Origin: Solibacillus sp. FSL W7-1436
GTDB taxonomy: Bacteria; Bacillota; Bacilli; Bacillales_A; Planococcaceae
Length of the DNA stretch: 64,000 nucleotides
Assembly: GCF_038007305.1 (NCBI RefSeq)
Contig: NZ_JBBOWV010000001.1
Coordinates: 501,501 to 565,500, forward strand
Direction: 5' to 3'
Part shown: positions 19,201 to 27,988 of the stretch, in pieces
Layout of the letters: each line of letters opens with the position of its first letter
Numbering within the stretch: the stretch's first letter is position 1
Position numbers and translations under genes: made by a program
The notes under the pieces: generated by a model
Database searches by the model: none
What the model saw: only the letters and a program-made list of their open reading frames with translations
What the model was told of the DNA's origin: nothing

Positions 19201-20173
19201 TCTGCCACAGGTGGGCACAGAGGACAGCTTTTTCGAACTTGGCGGCCACTCGTTATTAGCCGTACAGCTGATTGGACGCATTCGCGAGGCATTCGGTAAA
19301 GAGCTGGCAATCGGGCATTTATTTGAAGCACCTACTGTATCCGGTCTCGCACATATTCTGCAAAAAGGGAAAGATTCGCAAGCATTGAACACCGTACTGC
19401 CGTTACGCAACGGGGAGCAACCGATTTTTGCTGTCCATCCTGCAGGGGGGTTAAGTTGGTGCTATGCCGGACTGCTAAAAAATCTGCCGCCACAATTTGC
19501 CCTATACGGGATTCAAGCAAAAGGGATTGCGCAAGACTGTGAACTTCCGCGTTCTTTAACTGAAATGGCGCTCGGCTATATTGAGGCCATCAAGGAAATT
19601 CAGCCAAAAGGACCTTATTGTCTACTCGGATGGTCTCTTGGCGGAAATGTCGTACAGGAAATGGCTGTCCAGCTGGAACGCCAAGGAGAAGAACTGTCGC
19701 TTCTATGCATTATGGATGCCTACCCGTTCACATTCACTCCACCAGTGGAGCTGACGGAAGAACAGGAGGCACTTGTCGCACTTCTTGCCCTAGCCGGCTA
19801 TGAACCTGACATAGAAGATGAAGTTACACAGGAATATGTAATGAATGCTCTAAAAGCAGAAGGCAGCGCGATTGCAACATTAGATGAGTCGACCATTTTG
19901 CTCTTAAAAGAAGTGTATAAAAACTCGATTCAGTTACTGAAAAATCATCAGCACGAAACGTATGATGGCGATGCTTTATTTTATAAATCTACACTTGTGC
20001 CAGATTGGATCCCGGACGTTGATGTTACTTCGTGGAATCCGTATATCAAAGGAGAGCTTACACAGATTGATATTGCATGTCGCCATAAAGATATGTGTCA
20101 GTCCATCCCATTGAATGAAATCGGCCAAACGTTAATCAAGCACTTAGTAAAGGAGAAAAAAATGTATGTCTAA
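13235..20173 (+). CDS. dhbF: Nonribosomal peptide synthetase, bacillibactin type (C-A-PCP-C-A-PCP-TE)
   Basis: 2312 residues. Domains: C1 about 1-430 (HHLVSDAYS near 130), A1 about 445-910, PCP1 GGHSLL near 957, C2 about 1015-1440 (HHISADGWS near 1138), A2 about 1456-1955, PCP2 GGHSLL near 2000, thioesterase with GWSLGG near 2132. Reading the eight variable pocket positions by eye against GrsA gives DILQLGMIW for A1 (glycine) and DFWNVGMVH for A2 (threonine), as in B. subtilis DhbF. The predicted product is a cyclic trimer of dihydroxybenzoyl-Gly-Thr. I chose the ATG at 13235 (GGAGG upstream) over an in-frame ATG at 13184 inside the carrier gene. C1 has HHxxxDA instead of HHxxxDG. Confidence 0.95.
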   Translation: MAELRFPLTEAAAGIWYAHHLTESPLYNTAEYLHIQAPIDSKLLLQAVNATIESAVGLHIQCSEEEGSLFQTIPSSVQFHSQQISCSTAEAFQHMQEDVGTLLDLTKDNFVRAILFSVSAEEHFLYLRIHHLVSDAYSFRLLFQQISERYSALTHNESFTKQFGDYVQMVEQEVQYKTSDKATADAAYWLSKMQGTEVISLSRKKSGRMGQVILHPSSLSSATWAKLETYSKQLHVNIQEVVTAAVIAYTKRMTQAEDIIVGIPMMNRFGHKSLSVPSTRVNVLPLRVTFTSVETFEQLCINVKSFMTELKQHQMYRQEQLRRDLRLTTDDQLYGPEINFMPFYENYLLGNVEVEHKKIVTGPVEDISFNFYNTPHGMQFDLVANSDLYDQAEVERHAARFLQLLELLVDQADTPLFNLPLLLQEEAAIFEAKQGPASEMKNATVYELFKKQMEHMPGATAVQMNDTPISYAELDLLVGRIAHQLKVHDIGLEDFVGICMDRSIEMVATMLACFKVGAAYIPMDPTYPTERLLYMIEDARPKIVLVNSEVSFNEEGTPIVPLQPSKQIYEPIASCIGQTAYMIYTSGSTGNPKGVVVEMPGLVNFLQAMQRQFTLCEEDNLLAITTVSFDISALELYLPLLYGASIHLATKEQVQDPVVMQSLIQQQNISIMQATPTVWQMIVQYAKDALNGLTVLVGGEALSKSLAQALLEAGATVHNMYGPTETTIWSTYTEIRPQDAPSLGTAIDRTDIYVLDAMLQPVPIGVVGELYIAGDGLARCYHNRPSLTAERFVAHPFAAGKRIYRTGDLVVWQEDGSLHYVSRADHQVKIRGFRIELGEIENALEEMTSIEQAVVMIREDQPGHKQIVAYVVGNETEQQCRLQLGERLPDYMIPAHFVFMEAFPLTNNGKVDRKMLPQPHVLNIEKAKPTTRTEETICAFFEDILNLPSVGIDENFFQLGGHSLLATELLLALRKTFAIDLSISVIFNQPTVKELAQAVEQAKKKTFAVIDRQHVERIPLSHAQRSLWFIQQLEESSASYNIPLVYTFEQPIDVLKLIKAIGKVAEKHAILRTIYPAVDGVPYQLIIEDPPKVLIEELSPEEVPSQINACTRYAFDLKQEPGFRVTLINTNTLVVVFHHISADGWSLATFTEDLQLAYDGHELEPLTIQYHDFAVWQQTHGVYTDDNLAYWTEKLKHVPDEIELVRDGKRQLQSKPTSETLTFTIDSALHGQLQQLAKDEQATLYMVLQSGFLALMTKLGAGEDLILGSPIAGRDQEELLANVGMFINTVAMRTDTSGDPHFTALLERVKQTSIEAMEHQYVPFDHIVEALKPTRVPSQHPIFQIMFALQNTPQPSLVMEGQNADIQLHTVGQPKFDLNIEVREVYLAEQPNGIEVQVEYRTDLYEAKTVAALMERYVIVLQQALHNPAISELNVLLEQEQEKILLNWNPKGHVSKQKTIAEQFEAIVEMHPERIAVSDEKEGLTYTDLNRKANQLAHLLLEKGVTSETFVALLMPRSTDMIVSILAVLKTGAAYVPIDPVYPQDRIDYILNDSNPSCLITSEDLKPSAEATPAMEVLVMEELSLTSFPAENTEHNNQPMNPAYVIYTSGSTGRPKGVVIPNQNVIRLFDATDKWFHFNEEDRLSLFHSYAFDFSVWEIWGALLYGGELVIIPYNVSRSPIDFLTLLADKKITVLNQTPSAFYQLMTIDKEHPELSEQLALRYIVFGGEALNLTRLQEWYDRHPADAPTLVNMYGITETTVHVSYLSLNEELSQSQANSLIGTAIPDLNIYVLDGQLKPVPPGVVGEMYVSGEGLAQGYLNRASLTAERFIANPYGIPGSRMYRTGDLARWTKNGELDYIGRIDHQVKIRGFRIELGEIEQVLLKHPQIAQAAVIAREDRKEDVRLAAYYVPEQGTDVTEQMLKEFVSRSLPAYMVPSSCTCLEQMPLTANGKLDTKQLPAPVITLQELVLPKTPQETLLCELFCEVLNLPQVGTEDSFFELGGHSLLAVQLIGRIREAFGKELAIGHLFEAPTVSGLAHILQKGKDSQALNTVLPLRNGEQPIFAVHPAGGLSWCYAGLLKNLPPQFALYGIQAKGIAQDCELPRSLTEMALGYIEAIKEIQPKGPYCLLGWSLGGNVVQEMAVQLERQGEELSLLCIMDAYPFTFTPPVELTEEQEALVALLALAGYEPDIEDEVTQEYVMNALKAEGSAIATLDESTILLLKEVYKNSIQLLKNHQHETYDGDALFYKSTLVPDWIPDVDVTSWNPYIKGELTQIDIACRHKDMCQSIPLNEIGQTLIKHLVKEKKMYV

Positions 20174-20372
20174 CCCTTTTGAACAAGATGATCGTGAGTA
20201 CTATGTTTTGCGAAATGCGGAAGAACAGCACTCATTATGGCCTGCAGTCATCCCTGCCCCTGCCGGATGGGAGGTCGTATATGGCCCTGCATTAAAACCA
20301 TTATGCCAACTCTATATAGAAGAAAATTGGCTGGATATGAGACCTAAAAGTCTGCGTAGTGTTTTAGGATGA
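20166..20372 (+). CDS. MbtH-like protein
   Basis: 68-residue helper that binds and stabilises or activates NRPS adenylation domains. Family features are NPFEQDDREYYVLRNAEEQHSLWP, the tryptophan-rich core (PAGWEVVYGP) and ENWLDMRPKSLR. It overlaps the last codons of dhbF by 8 bp and the next gene by 4 bp, so all three are translated together. The B. subtilis counterpart is ybdZ, next to dhbF. Confidence 0.95.
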   Translation: MSNPFEQDDREYYVLRNAEEQHSLWPAVIPAPAGWEVVYGPALKPLCQLYIEENWLDMRPKSLRSVLG

Positions 20373-21736
20373 AAGCACAGCGAGCAGTCATCATCGCCCT
20401 CTATGTAGTGGCGATGTTCATGGTTTCGATCGACGGAACGATTGTCAATGTGCTTCTTCCTACGATTGCCGTTGAATTCGGTGTAACGCCGGGGGCAACG
20501 AATGGCATTAATATCGGCTACCTTGTCAGCATCGCGGTTGCGTTGCCTGCTGCCGGCTATTTAAGCAATCGGTTCGGCGTAAAAAGAATGTATGTACTCT
20601 CTGTCAGTCTATTTACACTTGCCTCTCTTCTTTGCGGATTGGCGGGAAGCTTGCAGGCCCTTATTTTAGCGCGCGTGCTGCAGGGACTGGCAGGAGGAAT
20701 CATTACACCCGTCAGCATGACACTGCTGTTTCGGACATTCTCTCCATCGGAAAGACAAAATCTGTCGCGTTCATTAGTATTGCCTATCGCCTTTGCACCG
20801 GCGATAGGTCCATTAGTGGGCGGACTGTTTTCGGAGTATTTATCATGGAACTGGGCATTCTTCATTAATATTCCGTTTGGTATCATCATCGTCCTGATCG
20901 GACTTTTTGCCTTAACTGAATTTGAAGTTTTTAAAGCACCATTTGATACGAAAGGCTATATGCTCATTGCACTCGGGTTGCCGCTGTTAATGCTCACACT
21001 GAGCCTTATTGCATCAGACGGTGTTTCCATTACGGTCGTCTTTTGTGCGATTGTCGGCGTATTTTTATTAAGCCGTTTTTATGTATATGAACGAAAAATA
21101 AAAGAACCGCTGCTGGATGTGCGTCTGTATGAACAACCGCTTTTCCTTTCATCGAGTCTTGTCGCGATGTGTTCCATGGGCGCCTTGATGGGGATGCTGT
21201 ATCTGTTCCCGCTCATGTATCAGTACGCATACTTAGCTTCTGCTCTGGAAAGCTCACTTATTACGTTTACTGAGGCACTTGGACTGATGGTCGCTTCCAA
21301 ATTACTGCCTCGAACATCCAAGCGTTTCGGCATGCTGTATACAGTACGTCTCGGTTTGATCGGTACGGTAATGATTTTCTGCTGTATCGCCATCCTTGGT
21401 CCTTCAGCAAATCCTTGGCTGTTACGCGGATTGATGTTTGCTGTTGGAATTTGTTTAGGACATAGTGTAATCGGTTCGCAACTTTCCGCCTTTCATCATG
21501 TAGCGAAAAGTCAGATGAGCAAGGCGACAACGCTATACAATATGCTTAATCGCGTTGGAGCTGCAGTAGGAATTGCACTTGTCGCGACGACATTAACCGT
21601 ATCTGGTCGCTACTTTTCAGAGATCCTTTCTTATCAGTACGCCCTCGTTGCTACGGTTGTTCTGCTTCTGGCAGGACTCGGCTGTTCTTTATTTGCAAAA
21701 GAACAGGAAACTATTTTAAATGGAGAAAAAGCATGA
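20369..21736 (+). CDS. MFS transporter, DHA2 (EmrB/QacA) type, probable siderophore exporter
   Basis: 455-residue membrane protein of the major facilitator superfamily. TM1 carries the family motif SIDGTIVNVLLPTI, the 2/3 loop reads SNRFGVKRMY and helix 5 reads GPLVGGLFSEYLSWNWAFFINIPFG, both typical of DHA2 pumps. The start overlaps the mbtH-like stop as ATGA and the stop overlaps the next gene the same way. Its place inside a Fur-controlled biosynthetic operon makes export of the finished siderophore the likely job; this is inference. Confidence 0.88.
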   Translation: MKAQRAVIIALYVVAMFMVSIDGTIVNVLLPTIAVEFGVTPGATNGINIGYLVSIAVALPAAGYLSNRFGVKRMYVLSVSLFTLASLLCGLAGSLQALILARVLQGLAGGIITPVSMTLLFRTFSPSERQNLSRSLVLPIAFAPAIGPLVGGLFSEYLSWNWAFFINIPFGIIIVLIGLFALTEFEVFKAPFDTKGYMLIALGLPLLMLTLSLIASDGVSITVVFCAIVGVFLLSRFYVYERKIKEPLLDVRLYEQPLFLSSSLVAMCSMGALMGMLYLFPLMYQYAYLASALESSLITFTEALGLMVASKLLPRTSKRFGMLYTVRLGLIGTVMIFCCIAILGPSANPWLLRGLMFAVGICLGHSVIGSQLSAFHHVAKSQMSKATTLYNMLNRVGAAVGIALVATTLTVSGRYFSEILSYQYALVATVVLLLAGLGCSLFAKEQETILNGEKA

Positions 21737-22407
21737 CAACCATTGCCTATTGCAAGATCAACGAGATGCCTACTGATTGGCAACGTTATCTTCCCTTTTT
21801 GGAAAACGACGTGGTGCAGCGGGTTGGACGCATGCGGAAAACGGAAGATCAGTTGCGAACGGTTTGTGCTCATTTACTGACGAAGATGATGTTGGTGACG
21901 ACTTACAATAAGGAATTGTCGGAAGTTCGCTTTTCCAAAGATTCAAACGGTAAATACCAACTAGGACAAGACCTTCACTTCAATCTCTCACATTCCGGAA
22001 GTTATGTGGCATGTGCCATTAGTACGTTTCCGGTTGGAATTGATGTGGAACAGCAGGTAATAAGGGACTTTTCCCTCTTTCAAGCGTTGTGGAGCGAAGA
22101 GGAGAATCATCTCTATAAGCTTCTTGAACAGGAAGCTTTCTATGCCCTCTGGACTGCTAAGGAAAGTTACGGGAAATATAAAGGGTTTGGTTTGGACGAT
22201 TCTTTAATGGAAGCAACGATTCGGCAAGATGGAACGATTCATCATCCCGCCTCACGTGTAAAAGCCCGTACCATTCCTTTTTTCCTTGCACCTGGTTACA
22301 GTGCTGCAGTCTGTTTGGAGGATTCATTGGAGACCGTGACGCACGTTCAGTGGGCACAAATTAAAACATTTTTTATGAAAAAGGTTGGGACATATGCGAA
22401 AAATTGA
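21733..22407 (+). CDS. Sfp-type 4'-phosphopantetheinyl transferase
   Basis: 224-residue enzyme that transfers phosphopantetheine from CoA to carrier-protein serines, making the free aryl carrier and both DhbF PCPs active. Signature motifs are FNLSHSGSYVACAIS, GIDVEQ (metal ligands) and WTAKESYGKYKGFGL. The ATGA overlap with the exporter gene shows tight coupling. B. subtilis sfp lies elsewhere in the genome, so having it in the siderophore operon is a local arrangement. Confidence 0.93.
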   Translation: MTTIAYCKINEMPTDWQRYLPFLENDVVQRVGRMRKTEDQLRTVCAHLLTKMMLVTTYNKELSEVRFSKDSNGKYQLGQDLHFNLSHSGSYVACAISTFPVGIDVEQQVIRDFSLFQALWSEEENHLYKLLEQEAFYALWTAKESYGKYKGFGLDDSLMEATIRQDGTIHHPASRVKARTIPFFLAPGYSAAVCLEDSLETVTHVQWAQIKTFFMKKVGTYAKN

Positions 22408-23728
22408 CGTTTCATCAGTAATCGATAATAGTACATTTACTAAGACACATGCGACTGTTTTAGGATGGTGCATTCTCCTCATCTTATTTGACGGCTATGA
22501 TCTTGTTGTCTTTGGCTCGGTCATTTCCTCGTTGAAAGATGATTGGGGTGTCAGCACCTCCGTACTCGGGACAATCGGCTCCTTGACATTGATCGGCAGT
22601 CTGATCGGTTCGTTTATTTGCGGGATGTTGGCCGACAAAATCGGCCGGAAGAATGTCATTATTGCCTGTGTGCTTGTTTTTGCTGTGTTTACGCTTTTAA
22701 CAGGATTGACGGATTCTCTTATTGCTTTTGCCTTCTTCCGTTTCTTTGCAGGAATCGGGCTTGGTGGGATTCCACCGCTCGTTGTGACACTGACATCAGA
22801 GTACTCGCCTAAAAAGATGCGCAATATAATGGTAGGAATTATGTTCAGCGGTTACTCCATCGGCGGCATTTGTGTGGCGCTTTTAGGGATATGGGTCATT
22901 CCGAATTTAGGTTGGCAATGGATGTTTTATATCGGGGCGATTCCGCTGCTTCTTTTACCGATCATTATTAAATCTATGCCTGAATCGATTTACTACTATA
23001 TAAAAAAAGGACAGCTTTCAAAGGCCCAGCATATGCTAAGCCGCCTGAACACAGACTATGTACCGCAAGACGGCGATCAGCTGATCATCGAGCAAGAAAC
23101 AAAAGACGTGCCGGTTGCCAAGCTCTTTAAAGAAGGTCGTGCAAAAGCAACCATTCTCTTTTGGGTCATTTGCTTTATGGGACTGCTGCTTGTTTACGGT
23201 CTCAGCACATGGCTGCCACAAATGATGATGGCTTCCGGCTTTGCGTTGACATCCAGCCTGCTATTCTTGCTCAGCCTCAATATTGGCGCCATTATCGGAT
23301 CAATTACGGGCGGTTTTATCGCCGATCGTATCGGTTCGAAAAAGGTGTTGGCAACCCTTTATAGTTTAGGGGGGATTTGCCTCTTCTTGCTTGCTTTCAA
23401 TCCTACCGTGTGGATTTTGTATTTGCTCGTTGCGTTTGCAGGAGCCGCATCGATTGGAGCACAAAATTTAAACAATGCTTTCATCTCCTCTTACTACCCG
23501 TCTTCAATGCGTTCGACCGGTCTTGGGACAGCACTTTGCGTAGGTCGCGTTGGTGCCATTATCGGACCTTCATTAGGCGGATATTTACTAGCGGGCTCAG
23601 CACCTGTGTACATTTGCTTTATTGCCTTTGCCATCCCGGCATTTATCGCGGCAATGGCAATCTATGCACTGCCGATGACGACAACCAACGCTGCTCATCG
23701 GGCGAAGAGTATCGAGATAACGAGTTAG
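22394..23728 (+). CDS. MFS transporter, AAHS (aromatic acid:H+ symporter) type
   Basis: About 444 residues with 12 membrane segments. Two family marks are DGYDLVVFGS in TM1 and the loop GMLADKIGRKNV; PESIYYYIKKGQ follows TM6. AAHS members take up benzoate-like acids. As the last gene of the siderophore operon it could recover dihydroxybenzoate or move a precursor, but that is a guess. I prefer the ATG at 22394, inside the end of the PPTase gene; a TTG at 22385 is also in frame. Confidence 0.85.
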   Translation: MRKIDVSSVIDNSTFTKTHATVLGWCILLILFDGYDLVVFGSVISSLKDDWGVSTSVLGTIGSLTLIGSLIGSFICGMLADKIGRKNVIIACVLVFAVFTLLTGLTDSLIAFAFFRFFAGIGLGGIPPLVVTLTSEYSPKKMRNIMVGIMFSGYSIGGICVALLGIWVIPNLGWQWMFYIGAIPLLLLPIIIKSMPESIYYYIKKGQLSKAQHMLSRLNTDYVPQDGDQLIIEQETKDVPVAKLFKEGRAKATILFWVICFMGLLLVYGLSTWLPQMMMASGFALTSSLLFLLSLNIGAIIGSITGGFIADRIGSKKVLATLYSLGGICLFLLAFNPTVWILYLLVAFAGAASIGAQNLNNAFISSYYPSSMRSTGLGTALCVGRVGAIIGPSLGGYLLAGSAPVYICFIAFAIPAFIAAMAIYALPMTTTNAAHRAKSIEITS

Positions 23729-23732
23729 CATT

Positions 23733-23770
23733 TAAAACGCCTGTAACCGAATAAAAGGTTACAGGCTTAA
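23733..23770. terminator. Bidirectional terminator between siderophore operon and P450 gene
   Basis: Perfect 10-bp stem GCCTGTAACC/GGTTACAGGC with an 8-base loop, between two converging genes. Confidence 0.85.
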
Positions 23771-23780
23771 TCAGTTCATC

Positions 23781-25031
23781 TTATACTCGCTGAACATTAT
23801 TAATAATCACTTTGCTTTTAGGCAAGCTTGGAATGCTTACTTTACTGTAGCTTAAATCTTGTTCCGGGACATCGTACGTCATTTGGTTAACTAGGAAATC
23901 TAGACTCACTTTCATCATCTCAATCGTCACCCATTCCCCCGCACAGCGATGGCCTAAATAGTAATCGCCGCCACCTTGCGGAATAAAGCTGAACGGACTT
24001 CCATCCCAGTTTTCAAAACGGCTCGGCTGAAACACTTCGGGATTCCCCCAAATATTCGTGTCATGATTCGTTCCGTATAAATCCAATAAAGTTAAAGTAC
24101 CTTTTTCAAAAGTATAGTCTTTCCAAGTGAAATCCTCTTTCACTTCTGCTGCGGCAAACGGGAAGAATGGATAGAAACGGCGCACTTCCTGTACAAACAT
24201 CAGTGCATTCTTTTCATCGCCGGATTTAAGTTTCTCCCGCTCTTCAGGATAATGATGTACGGCCAATGCCGAGAAATTAATATAGACCGCAATCGCTACA
24301 ATCGGTCTCAATATATTGATTACTTCCACCGCAGCAATCTCCGAATCCAGAAGATTTCCTTCCAGATTCCGGTGCCATGCAAATGTGTATAATGCCGTAC
24401 CTTCTTCTGGGTTCACTTCGCCTTCTCGCACCAGACCGACCATTTCACTTATCCACTTCTCCACGCGATTTCGCGCATTTCTCCCTGCCCAATGAGCTGG
24501 TCCAATTGCTGTTGCTGACTCGAACATCGCCCGTAAATCGTCCGCCAGTTTCTTCATTTCCTTTTCTTCAACAGGCACGCCGGCCCACTCGCAGGCAGTA
24601 CGGCACATGATTTCCAGCGTTTCTTCGTAAAGCACGATTTCATCCATCTGCTGCCATTTAGTTAAAGCTGTATCCCACTGCTTCGCGGCAATTTCATTCA
24701 GTTTTTTAAGTCGGACCGGGGACATAATGGACATAAACATCTCTTTTCGGTGCTTATGGGCATCTCCATCCAGTGTCTGTACACCCTTTTTGCCGAATAA
24801 TGTTTCGGCAACACGGTTTGGTGCAACGCCTGCTCTTTTAAACTTACTATTGTCGTAAAAAAGGTCGGCCGCTTCCTTTCCGCCCATACAGACCGCCTTT
24901 TTTCCAAGCAATCGTGTTTCGAACAGATCGGAATGAAAGCTTTGTCTTCTATTTAAAATATACAAATAACCTTCTCTCAGAAGATTCAGGCTGTGGTCAA
25001 TTCCTTCTTCCTTTGGCACTGAATTTGTCAT
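23781..25031 (-). CDS. Cytochrome P450 of the CYP152 fatty-acid peroxygenase type
   Basis: 416 residues. CYP152 enzymes use hydrogen peroxide to hydroxylate or decarboxylate long-chain fatty acids. The heme-ligand region is [21 protein letters not shown] with Cys363. The substrate-carboxylate-binding Arg242-Pro243 pair of the family is present ([13 protein letters not shown]), which replaces the usual acid-alcohol pair. Residue 85 is Gln, as in the B. subtilis hydroxylase BS-beta, not His as in the decarboxylase OleT, so hydroxylation is more likely. GGAGATG precedes the ATG. It sits between the two siderophore units, is separated from dhbACB by a terminator, and has no clear Fur box. Confidence 0.93.
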   Translation of the reverse strand: MTNSVPKEEGIDHSLNLLREGYLYILNRRQSFHSDLFETRLLGKKAVCMGGKEAADLFYDNSKFKRAGVAPNRVAETLFGKKGVQTLDGDAHKHRKEMFMSIMSPVRLKKLNEIAAKQWDTALTKWQQMDEIVLYEETLEIMCRTACEWAGVPVEEKEMKKLADDLRAMFESATAIGPAHWAGRNARNRVEKWISEMVGLVREGEVNPEEGTALYTFAWHRNLEGNLLDSEIAAVEVINILRPIVAIAVYINFSALAVHHYPEEREKLKSGDEKNALMFVQEVRRFYPFFPFAAAEVKEDFTWKDYTFEKGTLTLLDLYGTNHDTNIWGNPEVFQPSRFENWDGSPFSFIPQGGGDYYLGHRCAGEWVTIEMMKVSLDFLVNQMTYDVPEQDLSYSKVSIPSLPKSKVIINNVQRV

Positions 25032-25113
25032 CTACTTCATCTCCTTTTGTCTAAAAACATTGTCGGTAACCAATTCCCTGTTTATTCTTCAAAAAAACTT
25101 GCTTCCATTTGAA

Positions 25114-25150
25114 CGCAAAAAACAGGCGGCGAAAATTTTCACCACCTGTT
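25114..25150 (-). terminator. Terminator of the dhbACB unit
   Basis: 15-bp stem AACAGGCGGCGAAAA/TTTTCACCACCTGTT with minor mismatches, then a minus-strand T-rich tail. Confidence 0.75.
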
Positions 25151-25155
25151 AATTC

Positions 25156-25821
25156 TTATACGAGCTCTGCTTTTGCAGATGCCTCACGCTTTAGCTGGTC
25201 CATAATTTGTGCTGTAGAATAAACTGCCCCACAGCGTCCTGCTACATAGTTGATCGCCATTTCATGCTCATCTTGTGTAAAATCAGCTACTGCATCGGCA
25301 ATGAAAAACGGCTTAATGTCCGACATGAAAGCTTCTCCAGCAGTCATGAGGCAACCGATATGGGCGTAAACCCCACAAATGATTAACTGATTTCGGCCTT
25401 GTTCGTTCATCATTTCCAGTAAATTTGATTTCTTAAATGCACTGTAGCGCCATTTTTTCAATACGATATCGGCCTTGCCTGGCGCCAATTCATCGATCAC
25501 TTTTGTAACGTTCGGGTCGTCTTTTAGTCCCGTTCCCCAAAAGTCAGTCAGTAATGCGCGGTCCTCTGGGTTTTGATTGCCTGATTGCGCCGTATAGACA
25601 ACCGGAATGCCAAGTTCATCGCATTGTTTTCTGATTGCTTTTATGTTGGCAATCAATTCACGAACTAATGACGAATCCTTCTCATAATAATCGATAAAGT
25701 ATTGCTGCATATCATGAATGAGTAGGACAGACTTGTTCGGATCGACTTCCCACCCTACTTTGTTTTTTGGAAGATAGCTTTCTTTCGGCATTTTATATGA
25801 TGAGATCGCTGGAATAGCCAT
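25156..25821 (-). CDS. dhbB: Isochorismatase without carrier domain
   Basis: Hydrolyses isochorismate to 2,3-dihydro-2,3-dihydroxybenzoate and pyruvate. 221 residues against about 312 in B. subtilis DhbB: the isochorismatase domain is complete and the C-terminal aryl carrier domain is missing. The N-terminus MAIPAISSYKMP and the block HDMQQYFIDYY are characteristic, and VYAHIGCLMTAGEAFMSDIKPFFIADAVADF closes the active site. The carrier function is supplied by the gene at 12975. AAAGGAGTG precedes the ATG. It is the third gene of the minus-strand dhbACB unit. Confidence 0.93.
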   Translation of the reverse strand: MAIPAISSYKMPKESYLPKNKVGWEVDPNKSVLLIHDMQQYFIDYYEKDSSLVRELIANIKAIRKQCDELGIPVVYTAQSGNQNPEDRALLTDFWGTGLKDDPNVTKVIDELAPGKADIVLKKWRYSAFKKSNLLEMMNEQGRNQLIICGVYAHIGCLMTAGEAFMSDIKPFFIADAVADFTQDEHEMAINYVAGRCGAVYSTAQIMDQLKREASAKAELV

Positions 25822-25878
25822 CTAAATCACTCCTTTTCCTTTTTGGTGAACCCTGTTGTATTTCATGTAATTACTCGT

Positions 25879-27081
25879 TTAAATATCCTTCAGCTGTTCT
25901 GTATTGATGCCCATTGCGCGAAGCATTGTCTGGAATTTCGCACCCGTTTCAGCCAATTCTTCTTCAGACTTCGATTCACTCACAACGCCTGCTCCCGCAA
26001 ATAATCGTAATGAATCGCCATTTGCCTCTGCGCAGCGAATCGTCACAACCCATTCCCCGTCGCCTTCAGCATCACACCAACCGATCGTGCCTGTAAAGAA
26101 GCCGCGGTCAAACGGTTCAATTTCCGCGATTGCCTGTCTTGCCTTTTCCGTTGGTGCCCCACAAACAGCTGGTGTAGGCTGAAGGGCAATGGCTAAATCA
26201 AGCGATGAGATATCCGCTTTCAGGAGCTCTCCTTTAATGACTGTCGATAGATGCATCATCGTTTCCGTATAAACAACTGACGGTTTTTCCGGAACTTCGA
26301 TCGTTTTTAGTAATGGACGCAATCCCTTGATGACTGCTTCCACTACGACCGCATGCTCATGTAAATCCTTTGGAGAAGAAAGCAGTTCCTCTTCACGTCT
26401 TTGGTTCTCTATCGGATCTTCACTTCTAGTTCGTGAACCGGCCAATGGATTCGCGATGACGTACATCCCTTGTCTTGAAACAAGCAGCTCCGGACTAGCC
26501 CCGATGAGCGAAGCCTTTTGATTTCCGTGTTTAATCGGTGCTGCAAACGTATATCCATGTTTGTTTTGATACGCAAGATTACGTAACAGCTGCGGAAGGT
26601 CGATCGGCTCATTGAGGCTTACTTCCAGTGAACGTGATAGCACAATTTTGTCGAGTTCGCCGCTTCTTATTCTTTCAATACCTTGCATGACACCTTGCTT
26701 ATAGTGCTCTGGTGAAGGATTGGATACGAGCCGATTGACAGTAACAGATACTGAACCGGACACTTCCCTTTCCTCCTGCTGCAATGATGGCGCGATTTGG
26801 ATAGATTCCGGAACAAGTAAACATGCTTTTTTATAGTAATCAAATGGCACTGCGCCCGTTACGACTGGTCGTGGATGCCCTTGTTCTTTTGCCTTCTTCA
26901 GCGCGCCCGCCACCTTCTCGGATAATCCTTCCATCTGGTTTTGATGTGGTTCACCCGCTGGTACGTGCATGAACACACCTTTGCCTAAAATCGTTCTTTT
27001 TGGTGTTTCAATGAAAAAGTCACCAACTTCATAGTCATCTAAAAGTTCATGTTCGATTACTGCTTTTTGTTTGATTACCAT
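25879..27081 (-). CDS. dhbC: Isochorismate synthase
   Basis: Converts chorismate to isochorismate, the entry step to dihydroxybenzoate. 400 residues, the usual length. Chorismate-binding fold motifs are [43 protein letters not shown]-like [10 protein letters not shown] and the C-terminal [32 protein letters not shown] precedes the ATG. It lies 46 bp after dhbA and 57 bp before the isochorismatase gene on the same strand. Confidence 0.95.
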   Translation of the reverse strand: MVIKQKAVIEHELLDDYEVGDFFIETPKRTILGKGVFMHVPAGEPHQNQMEGLSEKVAGALKKAKEQGHPRPVVTGAVPFDYYKKACLLVPESIQIAPSLQQEEREVSGSVSVTVNRLVSNPSPEHYKQGVMQGIERIRSGELDKIVLSRSLEVSLNEPIDLPQLLRNLAYQNKHGYTFAAPIKHGNQKASLIGASPELLVSRQGMYVIANPLAGSRTRSEDPIENQRREEELLSSPKDLHEHAVVVEAVIKGLRPLLKTIEVPEKPSVVYTETMMHLSTVIKGELLKADISSLDLAIALQPTPAVCGAPTEKARQAIAEIEPFDRGFFTGTIGWCDAEGDGEWVVTIRCAEANGDSLRLFAGAGVVSESKSEEELAETGAKFQTMLRAMGINTEQLKDI

Positions 27082-27127
27082 ATTACCGCTCCTTTTCGTT
27101 TCACTATTCTGAATTCAAAAGACAGAC

Positions 27128-27916
27128 TTAGCCGGCTCCCAATGTCGCGCCGCCATCCACGACAAGATTGCTCATCGTAATATGGCTTGAGTGATTAGAC
27201 AGGAAAAACAGAATAGCGTCGACAATATTGTCCGGTTGTGCAATCTTTTTCAGCGGAATCCCTACTTTATACGTTTCAGGCATCCCTTTAATCATTACTT
27301 CAGCGCCATGATCATCGGACCACATCGAACGTTGCATGTCCGTATCCGTCGACCCTGGTGAAACGATATTGCAGCGTATATTATGCTCTGCCAGCTCTAA
27401 ACCGAGACATTTTGTAAACATGACCGTTGCCGCCTTTGATGCTGCGTAGGCCGCCATCGAAATTCTCGGTACACTTGCGGCATTGGATCCGACTGTTACA
27501 ATGGAACCTGCTTTTCTTTGAATCATATAACGGCTTACTGCTCTTGAAACATAAAAAACGCCTGTCGTATTAATTGAAAAGATCCTTGCCCAGTCACGGT
27601 CAGTACATGATTCGACCGGTCCTGTAGCCAATGCGCCTGCTACATTGACGAGCATTTCGATTGGTCCGATTTCGTTTTCCACTTTCTCGACAACCTCATC
27701 AATGGCGTTACTTTCTCCGACATCTGCAGAAAATGCGAAAACTTCGTGGCCCTGCTCTATTAAACCATTCACATGGTTTCTCAATTTTTCCTCGTTATAA
27801 TCGATTACAACTACTTTTACTCCTAATGTAGCCAAGCTTTTGACAAGGCTTGCGCCAATTCCTTGGGCTCCACCTGTCACAAGTGCAACTTTCCCTCTTA
27901 ACTCCTGAAAGTTCAC
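27128..27916 (-). CDS. dhbA: 2,3-dihydro-2,3-dihydroxybenzoate dehydrogenase
   Basis: NAD-dependent short-chain dehydrogenase that makes 2,3-dihydroxybenzoate. Motifs are [13 protein letters not shown] (Rossmann), NVAGAL, VGSNAA and YAASKAA (catalytic Tyr/Lys). I chose the GTG at 27916, with AGGA 9 bp upstream, because it gives 262 residues beginning [16 protein letters not shown], like the 261-residue B. subtilis enzyme; an upstream in-frame ATG at 27985 would put the start inside the Fur-box region. First gene of dhbACB. Confidence 0.93.
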   Translation of the reverse strand: MNFQELRGKVALVTGGAQGIGASLVKSLATLGVKVVVIDYNEEKLRNHVNGLIEQGHEVFAFSADVGESNAIDEVVEKVENEIGPIEMLVNVAGALATGPVESCTDRDWARIFSINTTGVFYVSRAVSRYMIQRKAGSIVTVGSNAASVPRISMAAYAASKAATVMFTKCLGLELAEHNIRCNIVSPGSTDTDMQRSMWSDDHGAEVMIKGMPETYKVGIPLKKIAQPDNIVDAILFFLSNHSSHITMSNLVVDGGATLGAG

Positions 27917-27988
27917 TTCAACACTTCCTTTCTCGTTTACAGCTATGTAAAGACAGCTTGATTTCTTATTAGAACTATCAATCAATAA

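Noticed and set aside
27966-27975. TTATTAGAAC beside the dhbA Fur box
   Set aside because: Single core with no partner at 21 bp; probably chance in AT-rich sequence.
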